Both the position numbers and the translations under genes were made by a program. This document shows positions 13,484 to 26,203 of a stretch of DNA of 64,000 nt, piece after piece; positions within the stretch are counted from its first letter, which is position 1, and the number at the start of each line of letters is the position of its first letter. A model generated the notes under the pieces. That model was not told where the DNA came from. It made no database searches and saw only the letters and a program-made list of their open reading frames with translations. This stretch comes from Phycomyces nitens (taxonomy: Eukaryota; Mucoromycota; Mucoromycetes; Mucorales; Phycomycetaceae), in contig JAHRBC010000003.1 of NCBI GenBank assembly GCA_022702545.1, positions 5,890,001 to 5,954,000 of the forward strand, written 5' to 3'.

Positions 13484-16190
13484 TATAAGAAAAAAAATAT
13501 GCCAAAGGCTTTAGAGTCTATTGTAGATGAGGCCAAAATAGCCAGCCCAATAATATATATATTACCAGTATTTTCATTTGTCATATGAAAAGAATAAAGA
13601 TATTTTGGTGATTTTAGGTACCCTTTTGAGAAACAGATCCCAACTCTTGATTAGGCATATTCCCCATGGATAAGATACGCAAAAGATAAAGTCTCCTGAA
13701 ATAAAATGGCTAGAAGGCTCTACGATAATCGACAATAAACTATTATTTGCCAAATAGACCCTACAGGAAACTCTTGCCATGTTTCCGAATGATGCAGCTT
13801 GGCATTTTGGTAAACAAGAAACGTATTTGGCCCACATTATTCTAATCGTCAATTTAGAAAAAATCAAATCTTATATTTAATAGTCTCAAGAGATGGGTAA
13901 ATTAATATTCTTTTAAGGACATGTCAATACTCATCCAAATACAAATGTACATATTCACCTCCTGAAACCGAATCTTTATTTTGATTCTCACAAAATAATA
14001 ATAATAATAGTATCGAATGAATATTTACCCCTCAAAAAACAAGCATCTTGATGTTTGAGTCTTGAGATGTGATAAGAAGCGCTTCCAATCTGAAATTGTG
14101 TTTCAGCAATAAGAAGCCCATATTCTAATAAATGATAACAAATATATCATGCTCTTGAAAGTATATTACTAGAAATCCAGAGCAAGCAATATTAATACAT
14201 GTTAGCCAATGCTTGTTAACCAATATTTCTTTTTTCAACATATGGAATCTATGTGAAGTTTTGCAGTTTTGCAGTATAAAAATGTGCAAAGATGCAAATA
14301 GTTCTCTTGTTTCCTTTCCTGTAGTTGTACCCATTCTACTACAACAGGCTTAGTACCCTGATACTAACCCACAGAATTTCTCAACAAAAAATGGTTCTCC
14401 TTTTTTGTGGTTCTTTTGGTTACATAAAAGTAAAGCACTCTCAAACCACATCGTCATCAATGCTTACTAAATCTGCAAATACTACCAAGCCTGTGGGAAA
14501 GTAAAACTATAATTGATAATATACTATTTATATAACTGAAGAGTTTAATATCCACAGGAACATTTATAGTAAATGTGCCAAGTAATATTTGCCAACAACC
14601 GGGTATTTGGGTTGCTTTTACTGGATTCTGATTCATAAACAGGCTTATGTCTTTTCGCATGGTCCTTTTAAATTTATTAAAAGATATTTCAGAATTACCA
14701 TTTATGCACTTTATTATCAAGCAAACAGCATACATGAAATATGTATTACAAGGAAACACCAGCCTTTAATCTAGTGTAAAATATCAGGTAAATCGAGAAT
14801 GTAGATCTTTTTACCAAAAATAAAAAAACGGTAAATATAGCAAAGTAATATGTTGACAAGTCCATAAAGTTGGTTCAAAATAAAAGGTAAAAAATATGAA
14901 CAAAATGTCAATTGCACACGAGGATCATTATCAAAAGCCAAGATTATTATTGTTATTGTTATTGTTATTTAAAAATATCTATTGCTGAATATAATATCGA
15001 TAAAAACTTGGTCAAATGAGAATTAATGCTAATCATCAAAGCATAGTCTTCTTTCACAACAAATTTAACGTTGATATCATCAACATTCCTTTTATTTTAC
15101 TCATGCAAAAAAAAGAACATTAACTGAATGTTGTAATGCATGTAAAGATATTCCTCGTCAAATCCAGTTGATCTGATACCAAGAATACCATATCTTTTAC
15201 CTAAAAAGGTTTAGGATTTGGGTTCACATCAAATGTAAATGTCAAGTATACTACCATGCAAAACAGGGTTAATCTCTAGAAAATATAAGTTAAATATTGG
15301 AAAACTAGAAATATTAATATGCTGGATTATAGCCCTTGTTTCTAGACCCGATGTAGCAAGAAAAGTGGGATTTTTGTCAGGAAAGCGGATTTTTATTCGA
15401 GGTACTCTTTGGACAGCCATATTCTCCTGAAAAGAGAAAATCCGATCTATAAAACACTACGATTGCAACCCTTATAGACCAGGATACTATATCGGTGCAA
15501 GTTTTGGGCGTAGATTAATATAAAAAGGCCTTGGGCAATCGCTTTACAGATAGTGACACTGGAAATGAGACTGTTTGGTGAATAGCCCTTGCACCAAACA
15601 CGAGATGGCATAATTAAGTGCTGTGATTACGGCTTTGAATATGTTACTCTTTATATTCTACATTATTATGTGCCTTTTTTCATGCGGGTCTGATATGGTA
15701 GTAAAGTCATACAAATCGTAAGTTTGTTTTCAATTACCAGGATTTCCCAACAGGTATTTTCATACAAAATAAATACGGTATTGCAATAGAACAGAGATTA
15801 TTACGAGTTTGATTTCCTGTTATTTTTTTTTCTTGTACAGTTAGTAATATTAAAGCTCGCTTTATTGGTAATCCAAAAGCCATAAAATGTGGGTGAAAAT
15901 AGACCAAAGAAATGTATTTAATACTCTACGGTAGACTCTTATAAGAAACTACAATATCTCAAGATCTAGTATCTGTTCACCTCTACTGATCTTGATATTC
16001 TTTCAATCTCGTGGGTTAGCTAATGGGATAAATCTGACTCCCAAAAAAAATATACTTTTGTATACTATCATCCCTGTTTTTTTTTTCGTTTTACACTATA
16101 AAAACATGTTTTTTTTGTATTCTTTATTGGTGGATGAAAACATGGTGCAAAAACTTACTGAAATAAAGAGCAAAATTCTGGTATTAATAA
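13484..16190 (+). repeat. 2.7-kb direct repeat, copy B
   Basis: Second copy of the segment at 5772-8446, in the same orientation. Left edges match from a shared TATAAGA sequence and right edges end at GGTATTAATAA. Copy B keeps about 40 bases (near 16105-16140) that copy A has lost through a short repeated AAAACATG, which looks like a replication-slippage deletion in A. The start-to-start distance is about 7.7 kb. Confidence 0.85.
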
Positions 16191-16319
16191 TTTTTTTTTG
16201 ATATTTTGTATGAAATCCTTTGTTCTTTTGAAGTGCATATAATTGATTTGTCATTGAATTACAATGCACTGTACACACCTTGGCTGGTATTTTATACTAC
16301 CATTTTTTCAAAGCTTGAT

Positions 16320-17097
16320 TTAATTGTGTGGAAAGATAAAGCGGTCATATTGTTCATACCCTAAATTGTTTTTGAAGGGATCAAGAGTATTTTGAAATTT
16401 ATTCTTATACCCCCATTGCTCTATATTACCAGTGATGATTTCCATCGGTCCAACATCACCTGAGTAGACACGTCCCCAGAGGATTGCGTATATCCTCACC
16501 ACCTTAGATTCTGGAACGTACACAATTTATGCTGTACTTCTCTGACTAAATACACCAGATTTGTACATTTTTGCACATTGGTAACAGCCTTAATATCGAT
16601 TCATTGCTCCAAATCACCCAATCCCAGCGTTGATTCACCTATTTGGCTTGCTAGGCAAATGCAAGGCGGTTTTTGAGATTATACTTAGTTAGCAATGACT
16701 CGTATACAGCTATGCAAGACTTCATTTAAAGATTCTTGATAGCAGCATGCATGATGCCCTTGCAAGCATATTTTTTCAAATTTACACGCATTATGTTGGT
16801 CAAAATATCCAAACTAGTCGCTCGATTTTTTTTATCTTTCTGCGTAAAACACGCAAGTCTCGTTCACCAAATATCCTGGAGAGTTTTTTGAGCCTATATG
16901 TTACGGTAGTATCTGGCTCTCTGTATCCTTGCATTGCATTGTATTGTATTGTATAAATTACAGCACGCCACATTATATCGCTCGCAAATGGTTGACACCT
17001 TTACTTTTCCCTCAAAAGCACCAATAATCATTCCTCTGACTTTAACTGGGATCTCCTTTTGCTTGGTAACATTTTCAAAAATGTTTACTGAATACAT
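16320..17097 (-). pseudogene. decayed Tc1/mariner-like transposase (minus)
   Basis: Read on the minus strand, the order of Tc1 landmarks is intact but frames and stops are broken. At 17097-16970 there is a helix-turn-helix start (VRGMIIGAFEG and following). At about 16650-16590 the catalytic block WVIWSNES matches the Tc1 consensus VIWSDES with the first acidic residue changed to Asn. At 16500-16325 the WGRVYSGDVGP...RFIF block matches the region before the second catalytic Asp. The final DDE part (PDLNPIENLW) is missing. The element is non-functional. Confidence 0.7.
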
Positions 17098-17224
17098 GAA
17101 TTGAATTGAATTGAATTGAATTAAAAATAAAGACTGTAGAAAACAAACAGAGGTGTACGTATTTTGTTTTAAAAAACCGAGATTTTAAGGTTGTCCCATC
17201 CTAGAATCGATCCCACTGTAGGAA

Positions 17225-18006
17225 CAGCTCAGATTAGAAATTGTTGCCTTGAATGTTAATGTGTGTAGAAATAGAACCATCAATTATGCCAAGAAGCTTG
17301 AATTAAAATCCTGTGTTATAGCACACAAGACACGTTTCACAAGAAGCCGCAGCAACCAAAACCTTTCTGGGCCAATGAAAAGGTGGATTGAACAGACGAT
17401 CAATGGAACAATGTCGTTTGGTGTAACGATTCACATCTTTTGCTTGAATGGCAACGATGCTCTTATACGCATGTTTCGAAAATTGGAGAAAAGTACAAAG
17501 GAATAAACACCGTATCGATAGTAAAATAGGGCGATAGTGCACTCATGGTATAGGACTGGTTTTGTGGTGAAGGATTTGATCCGTTAAAGATCATAGGCAC
17601 TGCCAAAGCTAATCAAGATATATAAATCGATATATTGGCAGAATATTCACGCTCATGGTTCAAAAAGGTTATCATAAATGAGGAGAAATGTTTTGTCTTT
17701 AAAGAATATGGCGTCACTTACCATATAAGTGGATATTCTCGATAGTGGAAAGAGACACATTAGATCAGGGGATTTGAGTACTGGCCAGATCAAAGTCCTG
17801 CTCTGAACCCCATCGAGAATATGTGGCATGTTTTAAAATAGCAGATTGAGAAAATCAAAATTTATATCTAGTATTTAGGTGATTTGGAGGTGGTTCTACA
17901 AAAATAATGGGCGAGGTTTGACATTAAGTATGCTAAACGCCTGGTTGTAAGCGTCCAAAGATGTCAAGCGGTGATTATTACCAATGTTGGTACAAGAAAG
18001 TACTAA
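17225..18006 (+). pseudogene. decayed Tc1/mariner-like transposase (plus)
   Basis: The plus strand shows a second Tc1 remnant. Around 17290-17500 is the region before and around the first catalytic Asp (KSCVIAHKTRFT, then GNDALIRMFRK). Around 17540-17660 lies the central block with SALMVWDWFCGEGFDPLKI. Around 17780-17850 is WPDQSPALNPIENMWHVLK, the block carrying the last catalytic residue region, and the end reads TNVGTRKY then stop at 18004-18006. At least four in-frame stops and several frameshifts break it. It points away from the minus-strand remnant; a (TTGAA)n tract at 17098-17121 lies between them. Confidence 0.75.
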
Positions 18007-19072
18007 AAAAACTGTCTTATATATATATATACTAAAATTTGTTTCTACAAAGTATAAACCTCTTGGGTATTTTATTCATAGAGTAAATACTTTTTGAAAT
18101 AGGTGTATAGCTATTCTGAAATTGCTTGAAATTTATTCTTATTTAACAATAATTGACGTGACTGTATAATATAGTAATCAGATTATCAAGATTACCTAAT
18201 TTGAGAAAAAGTATATAGGTATCTGATAAGAACTAATAATTACAAGTTGTGTATAGAGATATAGCTTAAAAAGAAGATTTAACGAGGAAAAGAAACGATC
18301 TATTATTTGGCTTTATCACGACAATAAAAAGTCTCGAGTGCACTTTAGAGCTTCTGGGCATAATTTACATTCATATTTTGGCTTTAACCCACAGTGCCAA
18401 TGCCGGTTGTACTAAGTTTTTTTTATTTAGGAGATATTTCCAGAATAGCTAATAAAAGTATGAATATTGGTGTTCAAGAACTTGTAGTAATAATCACATT
18501 GAATGTCAGGTTGATATTTTTGCACTCTAATATCTCTTGATCAAATTGCACTCTCAGTTTTGGGTAACTCAAAGATTTGTTCCGAATTTTCAATAGTCTC
18601 AAAAGGGCGGTTTATTAATCCGAGAACATGGATAATTGGGTGCAAAATCAAAGGGCACTTGTATGACTTGCCTGTGAGATATTTCTACAAAAACCATTCT
18701 AGTTGTTTCAATTGCTTAGAACGTAGGATGTCTGTTATATATATGTGTGTGTATCACTTAACATCATGTATATTTAAAGAGGTATATCTTTTTTTTATCA
18801 AAGCAATTTTATTACAAATAGATCAAGTATCTTTTAACTATTCCAAATATCTAATGGCCCTGAAAAATATATGGAAAAGGCTAATATTTAATCCCGAGTA
18901 CACCATACACAATCAGTGGAACCTTAACTCTAGAAACGAGACTTTAGAGCAAAGACTCAAGTGTAATACATTTATCTAATTTTTGTATAAATGCAGTCTG
19001 AAATCCTCAATGGCCATCTCTCTATCCTGCTTCCAATCCAAACATATTTTATACATTTTTGTAAATCATACA
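18007..19072. other. intergenic DNA upstream of the ABC transporter
   Basis: AT-rich, with a (TA)n run near 18020. One 139-codon open frame (18560-18979, plus) has no recognisable motif and no splice link to the ABC transporter, so I do not call it. The transporter promoter should lie in the right-hand part. Confidence 0.4.
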
Positions 19073-22000
19073 ATGGTAAGAATTTCTCATCAATTATCAT
19101 GGATCCAGTTCTAATATTATTTTCAGGATTACTTATTTGTGCAATCGCAATGCACAGAAAAGGAGTAAGTTTAAGCAGAAACAGATTGTTTATTTTCAAT
19201 TCTAATCATTTTATTTTTAGCATTGCTCTAAGCTTTGTTCCTATGGGTATATTCTCTTTTGCCACCTCCTACCTGATTTCTTATAGGTGGGGCTCAAAGG
19301 AAGAGTTCTCATGGTCCAGTACCGAGACAAAGACCCAAAAGATATTCAGACCTCTTCAATATATTCTTTGCCTTGTCCAAGCTGTAGTATGGGGTTACTA
19401 TTTCTTATCTGGTCCGAATGGTACAAAATGCGCAGTAATCGACTCCGTGTCACCATTGTTGATTTGGGTAAGAAAGCTAATGTGAATACATCAACAATAG
19501 CTCACCTTATTGAACCCAGTGTTTTCTGTTTGTGCTCTCGATTACCGGACCAAGATATACACATTTCTCGTCTCGCCACCACCTCCATTTCTTTACCAGT
19601 GTTTTTTTCTTGGCATTTTTAGATGCTGCTTACAGAATATTTTCCTCAACAAGGCAGATATCTGAATACACAAAGGATGTATACTTTCTTATCGGGAATC
19701 TTGTGATCACATTTGCGCTGTTAATGATGACAGGCTTAACGGCCCAACCTATCAATCCCAAGAACATGGAAACCGAAAACGATGAGAAAGTCGATATCAA
19801 GGATGGCGAGATATACCGTAATGTAAGTAGTCAATTGACCCCAAAAGATTCTAGTTTACCAATTATTCTCGATAGAATCATCGTCTCAGTCCTGAAGCAT
19901 CTTCCAGTCTGTTTGGATGGATCTTTTTCTCATGGGTATGTTCAATTAATATCGAATATAATAATAATAATAACCTCGTATTTAAAATCTATAGATGAAC
20001 CCACTCATGTACTTTGGCTTCTCAAACGAGTTGAAGCAAGACAACCTTTATTCTCTCACGTATAACCACCTAACGCGTTTCACCTTCAAAGAGTATATGA
20101 ACATCGTTACACCCCCAAGCCGTTCATCCATTATCTTTCGCTTGTTCAAGGTCAACAAGAACCTTTTCGTGTTCCAAATAATTACTGCACTTTCAGTCAT
20201 GCTATTGAGCTACTTGAACCCTTTCTTCCAGCAGAAAATTCTTGAATACATTGCCGATAACAAAGGACAGCCCATAAGCACCGCATATACCTATGTATTT
20301 GGCATGTTTTTTGCCGGATTAATTAAAGTCGTTTTTAGTGGAGTCAAATTATGGATCGACAAATCCTGGCAGGTTCGAATGTTTATGATGCTGGATGCAG
20401 AGCTCTATGCAAAAACCCTGAAACACAAGGACATGTCTGGCAAGGTCGACGAGGAATCTGAAGATGATGAAGCCAATGACGAAAAGTCTTTTACCAGTGT
20501 CGGTAAAATCACCAATCTGATGAGTATTGATGCCGACGGTGTGGCATTTCTCTCTAATGATCTATCTGTAAGTTTTTTTAACTATCAACATATACCTTTT
20601 ATTAATATTTGTACATGTATTTATTTTATAGCCAGTGTACATTGCGCCACTAGAAATCATTGTGTGTGTTTTATACCTTTACCAATTGCTTGGATTTGCA
20701 GCCATTGCTGGTGTGAGCATCATGCTCATGTTTTCTCCATTATCTACCGTCATGGCAAATATGATGAGCAAGAGATACATGGAGTTTTCAGCTTCAAAAG
20801 ATAAACGAAATGCCTTGGTCAATGAGCTATTACAGGGTATTCGAATGATCAAATATTTTGCCTGGGAAGATAACTGGGAAAAGAAAGTGATTGCAGCTCG
20901 CAATATCGAACTCAAGAAGCTTCTCCGTACTCTCTACATCGATATCGCCAACTCCATTATTTACCTCAGTGTCCCAGCCATGGTGTCCTCTGTCTCATTC
21001 ATATGGTATACCAAAATAGCCGGAAATGAACTGACAGCCAGTGTAGCCTTTGTGAGTATCACGCTATTCGAGATGCTCCGTGGCCCTTTGACTGGAATTC
21101 CCGAAACAATAAGAGCGGTCACCGAGACATATGTCTGTTTAGATCGCATCGAATCTTATATGAAAGAAGCTGATATTGGTGCTGGTGTTTCAAATGAGCC
21201 TATTCCTGTTCCAGAAGGTGTTTCCCCCGCGAGTATCCTTGCACGAGTAGGATCTGAAGAGTCGGTTTTCCGCTGGCACTCTGGCGAGCCCGAGACTGTC
21301 GATTCTGTTCACACTGAAGAAAATTCTACCGAACATCCTGTATTCTCGCTTAGACTTCCTGCATTTGAGTTTCCTACCTCTGAATTTAGTATCGTGTGTG
21401 GTCCGACCGGAAGTGGAAAATCTAGCTTCCTTAATGCACTTTTGGGAGAGATGGATATCGTCTCTGGACGTGTATACTTGCCGTCTAAAACCAAGCTGGC
21501 CATCGATAAATATTCTGTTGTTGATCCCGAATATCCCTCACTCTACCTTGACAAAGTTGCATACGTTGCCCAGCAAGCCTATTTACAACATGCTTCTATC
21601 CGCAACAATATTCTATTTGGCCAGGAATTTGATCTCGCTCGGTACAAAAAGGTACTTTTCCAGTGTGCGCTTGTCAAGGATTTGTCTATATTTGCAGACG
21701 GTGATCGTACCGAGATTGGTGAAAAGGGCATTTCTCTATCCGGTGGTCAGAAACAGCGAGTTGCTTTAGCTCGTGCTGTTTATTCACGTGCAAAAACAGT
21801 GTTGTTGGACGACTGTCTTAGTGCAGTAGATGCACACACCGCCAAGCACATCTATGAATATTGTCTTAAAGGCGATCTTATGAAGGGACGCACGGTAATT
21901 TTGGTGACACATCATGTACGACTTTGCTTGCCAACTGCCAAATTTGTCATGAGGATTGAACGCGGTGCAGTTGCCGGCTGTGGTTTTGTCGACACTCTCC

Positions 22001-24193
22001 GAGAAGATGGCACCTTGATCCAACTTTTGGGTGATGAAATCGCTGAGAACGGTGGAAGTTCGGAAGAGTTCATTGAACAAATCTCGGAAGAGTTTGATTT
22101 AATTGATGATGATGCTGTTGTAAATAATATGATCAAGGAAGAAAAGAGCGAGAAAGGACAAGTGAAGTACAAGGTATACATGTCCTACTTTTACGCTTGT
22201 GGTGGCTGGTCGTTTTGGGGTCTCCTACTCTTATCATACTTTATCTCTCGTGGGTTCGTATTTGGAGAAAACTGGTAAGCTGCATACGTAAAAATGTTAT
22301 GAAACAGTGAATTAAATATTATATGTGATGTATTATTATAGGTGGTTGAGGATCTGGGCTGCTAGAAAAGGTGCTTCCGAAAACCCTGCAGGGATCTATA
22401 CTGCTGATGTATCTCCCTTGGTATACTTTGATCAAGCCATTAAAAGCCAAGGCGTATTCCAATCCTGGGTGCACGAGGATGACCAGCCAAGAAGTGTCGA
22501 CTACTACATTATTGTGTATCTGTGTATTTGCTTTGGGGTTATCTTCGTGAATGCTCTCCGTAAAATATGGCTCTTCTTGGGATCAGTACGGGGTGGAAGA
22601 ATACTATTTCACGCCATGCTTCACAGAATCATGCATTCACCTATGCGATTTTTCGACACAACTCCAATTGGGCGTATTCTCAACCGGTTTGGAAAGGATA
22701 TCGTTTCTGCGGATCTTAGTGTCGCTAGTTCTCTCGGCCGTCTACTCGAATACTCAACATCCTTTATTGCATCCGTCGTCGTAATTTGTGTTATCACGCC
22801 TCAGTTCACAATTGCTGTAGCATTTATTGGAATTATTTATGTCATGGTTGGGACATTATATCTACGTGCTTCACGACAATTCAAGCGTATCAACTCTGTC
22901 AATCTATCGCCAATCTATTCACACTTTACCGAAACATTAATGGGACTCGCCACTATTCGCGCTTATTGCAAGGAGGAAATGTTCGAGCTCACCTTTTATA
23001 AGAAGATCGATACTTATATTTCATCTTTTTACCTCTTGTGGATGTCCAACCGCTGGTTATATGCTCGCATAGAATTTATCGGTTCATTTGTTACCCTAAT
23101 TACTGGAATATGTATCCTTTTAAATATCAGCAGCATCGATGCTGGTATGGCGGGTATCTTATTATTTTATGCCCGATCGTTATTGGATGCTATTTACTGG
23201 CTCATTCGTCAGTACACTCAGGTCGAGATGGAGCTTAATTCCGTAGAACGTGTTCAAGAATACCTCGAGCTTGAGCAAGAAGCCCCTCCAATTATCAAAG
23301 GAAGCCGTCCTCCTGCTGCCTGGCCCACGACTGCATCTGTTGAAGTAAAGGATCTTGCCATCAAATACGCAGAACACCTTGACCCTGTTCTTCATGAGAT
23401 TTCCTTTGACATTCGCTCCCATGAAAAAGTGGGTGTTGTGGGACGTACTGGATCTGGCAAGAGTACTCTTGCGCTCAGCTTTTTCCGTTTCCTCGAACCA
23501 ACCAACGGAAGCATTTTCATTGATGGAATTGATATTAGCCACATTGGTCTACAAGATCTCCGTTCCAAGCTTACTATTATTCCTCAGGATGCCATTCTTT
23601 TCTCTGGAACTATCCGTTCTAACCTCGACCCATTTGAGGAATACACCGACAGTGCTGTCTGGGAGTCTCTCGTCAGAGCTCATCTTTCCCCTAAAAACCG
23701 CGACGAAGAAGTTCCAGAAGGAAATGCTAAGTGGGGCGTCACTAGCCTTACCCAGACCGTGAGTGATGGTGGAAACAATTTCTCTCAGGGCCAACGCCAA
23801 CTACTCTGCATGGCTCGTGCATTGCTCAAGAACAGCAGACTTATCATTATGGACGAAGCAACTGCCAGTGTTGACTTTGAGACTGACAAGAAGATCCAAA
23901 ACACAATCCGCGAAGAATTTGTTCACTCGACCTTGATCTGTATTGCCCACCGCCTGAGAACTATTATAGATTATGACCGGGTCTTGGTAATGGACCAGGG
24001 AAATGTTGTGGAATACGATACACCCGCAAACCTCTTGCTCAACAATGCTGGTACCGGTCTGTTCAAATCAATGTGCGAAAAGTCTGGAGAACTCGATGTG
24101 TTGATTGAGATGGCCCATAGCTCTGAAATGCGTGATGGCGCAGGCAAGATGTTTGAACAAGCCGATCACCACACTCCCAATCGTCAAGATTAA
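19073..24193 (+). CDS. ABCC/MRP-type ABC transporter, YBT1/VMR1-like (1,572 aa)
   Basis: Eight exons: 19073-19075 (the ATG alone), 19127-19164, 19221-19467, 19520-19822, 19876-19935, 19995-20567, 20632-22274, 22342-24193. All junctions keep frame. The order is an N-terminal hydrophobic TMD0, TMD1, NBD1, TMD2, NBD2. NBD1 has Walker A GPTGSGKS (about residue 665), signature LSGGQKQR and Walker B VLLDD. NBD2 has Walker A GRTGSGKS (about 1324), the degenerate signature FSQGQRQ typical of ABCC proteins, and Walker B IIMDE. The segment before NBD1 is long, and ALLGEM follows Walker A, as in the yeast vacuolar YBT1/VMR1/NFT1 clade. The likely role is ATP-driven export or vacuolar uptake of organic anions or conjugates; the substrate cannot be read from sequence. 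The first exons are the least certain: alternative starts near 18991 or 19099 fail to keep the TMD0 frame after splicing. Confidence 0.9.
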
Positions 24194-24848
24194 ATAAGAA
24201 TATAAAGGCTATTTCTAAAACACACACACACACTAACACACACACATTATCGATACTTGGTAATTTACAATATTATATAACCATGCCAAACAAATAAATT
24301 TTTTTATTCATTTTAACTATATCTTTTAAACTAAATTTAAGATAACTGCTTAAAGAGTTTTATACAATAGCCGTATGATATGCTTTCAACATATATATAT
24401 ATAATATGTTTCGTAGCTTATATAAAAGTTGTGTTTAATAGGAAAATTAGTAAAATGGTTTGTTTTTGGGTTGTTTGACATAAAAAAAAAGTGCTCAAGG
24501 ATCGACAAGTCGATACGTTTTCAAACGTCGAATGATTTTGGCTCTGATTTCCATGTAAATTCATAATTTGAATGATCTCTTGTTTGATATTCTTTGGGAT
24601 GTAATGTTGAATGCTCTTGTCTGAACCTCTCCACTACGTTGAATGTAATAACTATTAGAAATCAGAAAACTAATAATATTGGCAACTTTAATATTTTTTA
24701 AAAAGGTTTGTTCGTGTATTTTGTGCATATTTCTAATATATATATAAAAAGATATGCTTTTTGATTCTCATTCGATATTATGGCCGAAAAAATGTATGTT
24801 TCAAAATGGAATATTACTTGGTATAGACTGTAAAAACAAAAAACAAAA

Positions 24849-24898
<50 letters not shown>

Positions 24899-24936
24899 AG
24901 AGACCCAGGCTTAAGAGTAGTCTTGGCTGGCTCTGT
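24194..24936. repeat. convergent intergenic region with (AG)n microsatellite
   Basis: This lies between the ends of the ABC transporter and ARV1. It contains (CA)n at about 24220-24245 and an (AG)n run at about 24850-24896. No gene is supported; both neighbours' 3' UTRs should end here. Confidence 0.7.
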
Positions 24937-26085
24937 TTAAATAGTTAACCATTTTGAACCATTGTAAGGAGGTCTCTCTTTCTCGGTATTTACATAAGTC
25001 AAATACAGAAACCCGAACTGAGCCAAAAGTCTTCCTGCCATCCCAACTGCCATAATTGACAGGGTTTTTAGATAAGGCAATTCCAAATAGACTGCAATGA
25101 AAACAAGATTAATGTTACGCTTACTATAAAAGTAGTTTTCCGTGAGATTTACCCGAGAGTGCTTCAACATTGGATACCAGGACAATGATAGATACCAACC
25201 ACGAATACTCCAACTGTTTGTAATCCCAAATGACCATAAGAATCAAAAGCATTTTACCAAAACTAGATATGATCAAAGCCATCACTACATAGTTGTAGCT
25301 AGTAAAAAGTGAATATATATATATAGATTAGTAAGCGATGCTGGCCTGTCATTCTTACACACCGAACAGGTTTATCTTGACCACGAAAACACCATCGTAC
25401 TGCCATGCACACACAACAATTAAACACAATAAACTCTAAAGGAATCTCAGATTAGCTTTAATCAATTGTTTATCAGAAAATATTACCAAATATACAAAGG
25501 GCAAGAATATAGAGGTATTGGTAATAGAGTGGCTGCTGTATGAAATTCACATCGTACTCGGTATCATATCTTTCTAGACGAAACCATTTGATGTCTTCAA
25601 GACAAGTCAAGGCTTATTTCTTTCTTATGCTTGTAAATCATCTAATAGATATCACACATAAAATATAACTCTAGACAAAAAAGGATACAGACTTCAAATA
25701 GAATCAAAAGTATGGCAAATCGAAACACATGTGGCTAAAAAAAAAAAGAACCCCCCACCATCAATATCTTTTCATTGTCGTTTACGATCATATGGAATCT
25801 AGACTGACCTGTATTCCATTGCCCTTTTGGATGATTCTATTCAGCAAGAGATGCCGATACACTTGGGGCTTATGCAGTAACATGTCAATAAAGATGATGA
25901 TGAAATCATGTTCAATGTACTTGTCTGCAAAGTTACTGCATTTGTCCTAAATTGTACACATTAAGAATAATTTCCAGAAAGGATTCCATGGAAAAACTTG
26001 CACATGTCGTCAATCTAATATTGTCTTTACTATACTGAGCGTAAAGGTCTGCAACAGCCGCACCGCATTCTACACATGTTGGCAT
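24937..26085 (-). CDS. ARV1: ARV1 family lipid-homeostasis protein (255 aa, 7 exons)
   Basis: Exons: 26085-26002, 25946-25809, 25734-25689, 25612-25487, 25435-25363, 25298-25153, 25091-24937. The N-terminus is the ARV1 zinc-ribbon: MPTCVEC, then LTTCDKC and ADKYIEHD, giving two CxxC pairs. Next come LHKPQVYRHLLLNR and several membrane helices, including LIISSFGKMLLILMVIW, which is diagnostic of the family. ARV1 is an ER/Golgi membrane protein needed for sterol distribution and GPI-anchor synthesis in yeast and animals. The first intron (26001-25947) has to start with GCAAGT: only this junction restores the second CxxC pair. The start is the first ATG before the zinc ribbon. The gene diverges from the SET/MYND gene 118 bp away. 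Confidence 0.93.
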
Positions 26086-26203
26086 TATAAGGACGCCTCC
26101 CGGATTGAGAAAGGGTCAATTAGAGCCAGGCAAAAAAGCGAGCCTTTAACGTGACTTGTTTGAAAGACCAAAGGCATGGAGTAAACTGTTCTGCATCAAC
26201 AGC
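26086..26203. promoter_or_regulatory. bidirectional promoter, ARV1 / SET-MYND gene
   Basis: Only 118 bp separate the two start codons, so both promoters and 5' UTRs must share or overlap this interval. I see no clear TATA box. Confidence 0.6.

Noticed and set aside
5772..16190. Direct 2.7-kb repeats as LTRs of a giant retrotransposon
   Set aside because: No TG..CA ends, no primer-binding site after the first copy, and the interior holds a spliced host-type gene rather than gag-pol.
18560..18979. 139-codon open frame before the ABC transporter
   Set aside because: No recognisable motif, AT-driven composition and no link to neighbouring exons.
19099..19164. Alternative ABC transporter start at 19099
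   Set aside because: It lies inside a well-formed intron (19076-19126), and the resulting frame hits a stop after the next splice.
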